Shown here one piece after another: positions 63,652 through 64,000 of a stretch of 64,000 nucleotides of DNA. The position numbers and the translations under genes are program-made. Source of the DNA: Plazaster borealis (lineage: Eukaryota > Echinodermata > Asteroidea > Forcipulatida > Labidiasteridae); assembly GCA_021014325.1 (NCBI GenBank), contig CM037463.1:7323001-7387000 (forward strand). The letters run 5' to 3'. The first letter of the stretch is position 1. Each line of letters begins with the position of its first letter. A model generated the notes under the pieces. That model had not been told where the DNA came from, made no database searches, and saw only the letters and a list, made by a program, of their open reading frames with translations.

Positions 63652-63790
63652 TTGGGCTAAATTCCACAGAGCTGTTTGACCTCAAAATTTTACAGAGCTT
63701 AGCCAAAACCATTGCAGAGCAATACAGAGCATAGCCAAAACCACTGCAGAGCTTTACAGAGCATAGCCATAACCATTGCAGAGCAAGAAT
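63652..63790 (+). repeat. tandem CAGAGC(A/T)TAGCCA(A/T)AACC repeat joined to a foldback fragment
   Basis: gggctaaattccacagagctg starts the stretch. About three units of ttacagagcatagccaaaaccattg follow. Confidence 0.6.
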
Positions 63791-64000
63791 GCATGGGTTC
63801 CATGCCAGAATGCATGTTGCAGGGGGGTGAACAATTTAAGACCTTTTTTCTGCCTGGTGAAAACACTAAGCTGTGATTTTTTTCTATCAGAAGGGAATCA
63901 TTTGCTCTGTTTTACTTCTCCATTACTGAAGATACTAACTCACAGAAGCTCCTTGACATCTTAAAACCTCCAGGGGTTACCAAAAGGTTGAAATGCCATC

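Overview
This is a eukaryotic nuclear window: genes are broken by GT-AG introns, tRNA-derived SINEs and foldback MITEs are abundant, and the three proteins are animal ones. The protein sequences and repeat content suggest a marine deuterostome, most likely an echinoderm and perhaps a sea star. The species call is inference from memory of similar repeat families and could not be tested here.

Three protein-coding genes fill the window. (1) Positions 843-26696, plus strand: the last 18 coding exons of the V-type proton ATPase 116 kDa subunit a (ATP6V0A1-like). The 5' end lies before the window. (2) Positions 30404-38441, minus strand: KANSL2, a subunit of the NSL histone acetyltransferase complex, in eight coding exons and tail-to-tail with the ATPase gene. 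(3) Positions 39533-60154, plus strand: cyclin T, the cyclin partner of CDK9 in P-TEFb, in ten coding exons that encode about 1501 residues, roughly twice the vertebrate length. Its last exon alone carries 1242 codons. KANSL2 and cyclin T are head-to-head and probably share a promoter near 39190-39535. The stretch 60155-64000 is cyclin T 3' UTR and downstream sequence.

Almost everything else is intron packed with repeats. These are several SINE families with tRNA-like heads, MITEs with TTAA flanks (piggyBac-like), a TA-flanked pogo/mariner-like MITE, foldback elements, 3' ends of LINEs, one truncated Penelope-like element with a GIY-YIG endonuclease, and several minisatellites.

The genes share no pathway, although KANSL2 (chromatin acetylation) and cyclin T (release of paused polymerase) both act in transcription activation. 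I found no undescribed multi-gene system. The best leads are: a 14-copy tandem array that duplicates a real exon end with its splice donor in the ATPase gene; the cyclin T/KANSL2 divergent promoter, where two candidate start codons overlap in one CCATGG; a cluster of seven SUMO-consensus sites in the long cyclin T; a dispersed module joining an ATGTTCCGACA repeat to telomere-like repeats; and hammerhead-like cores in Penelope-type repeats.
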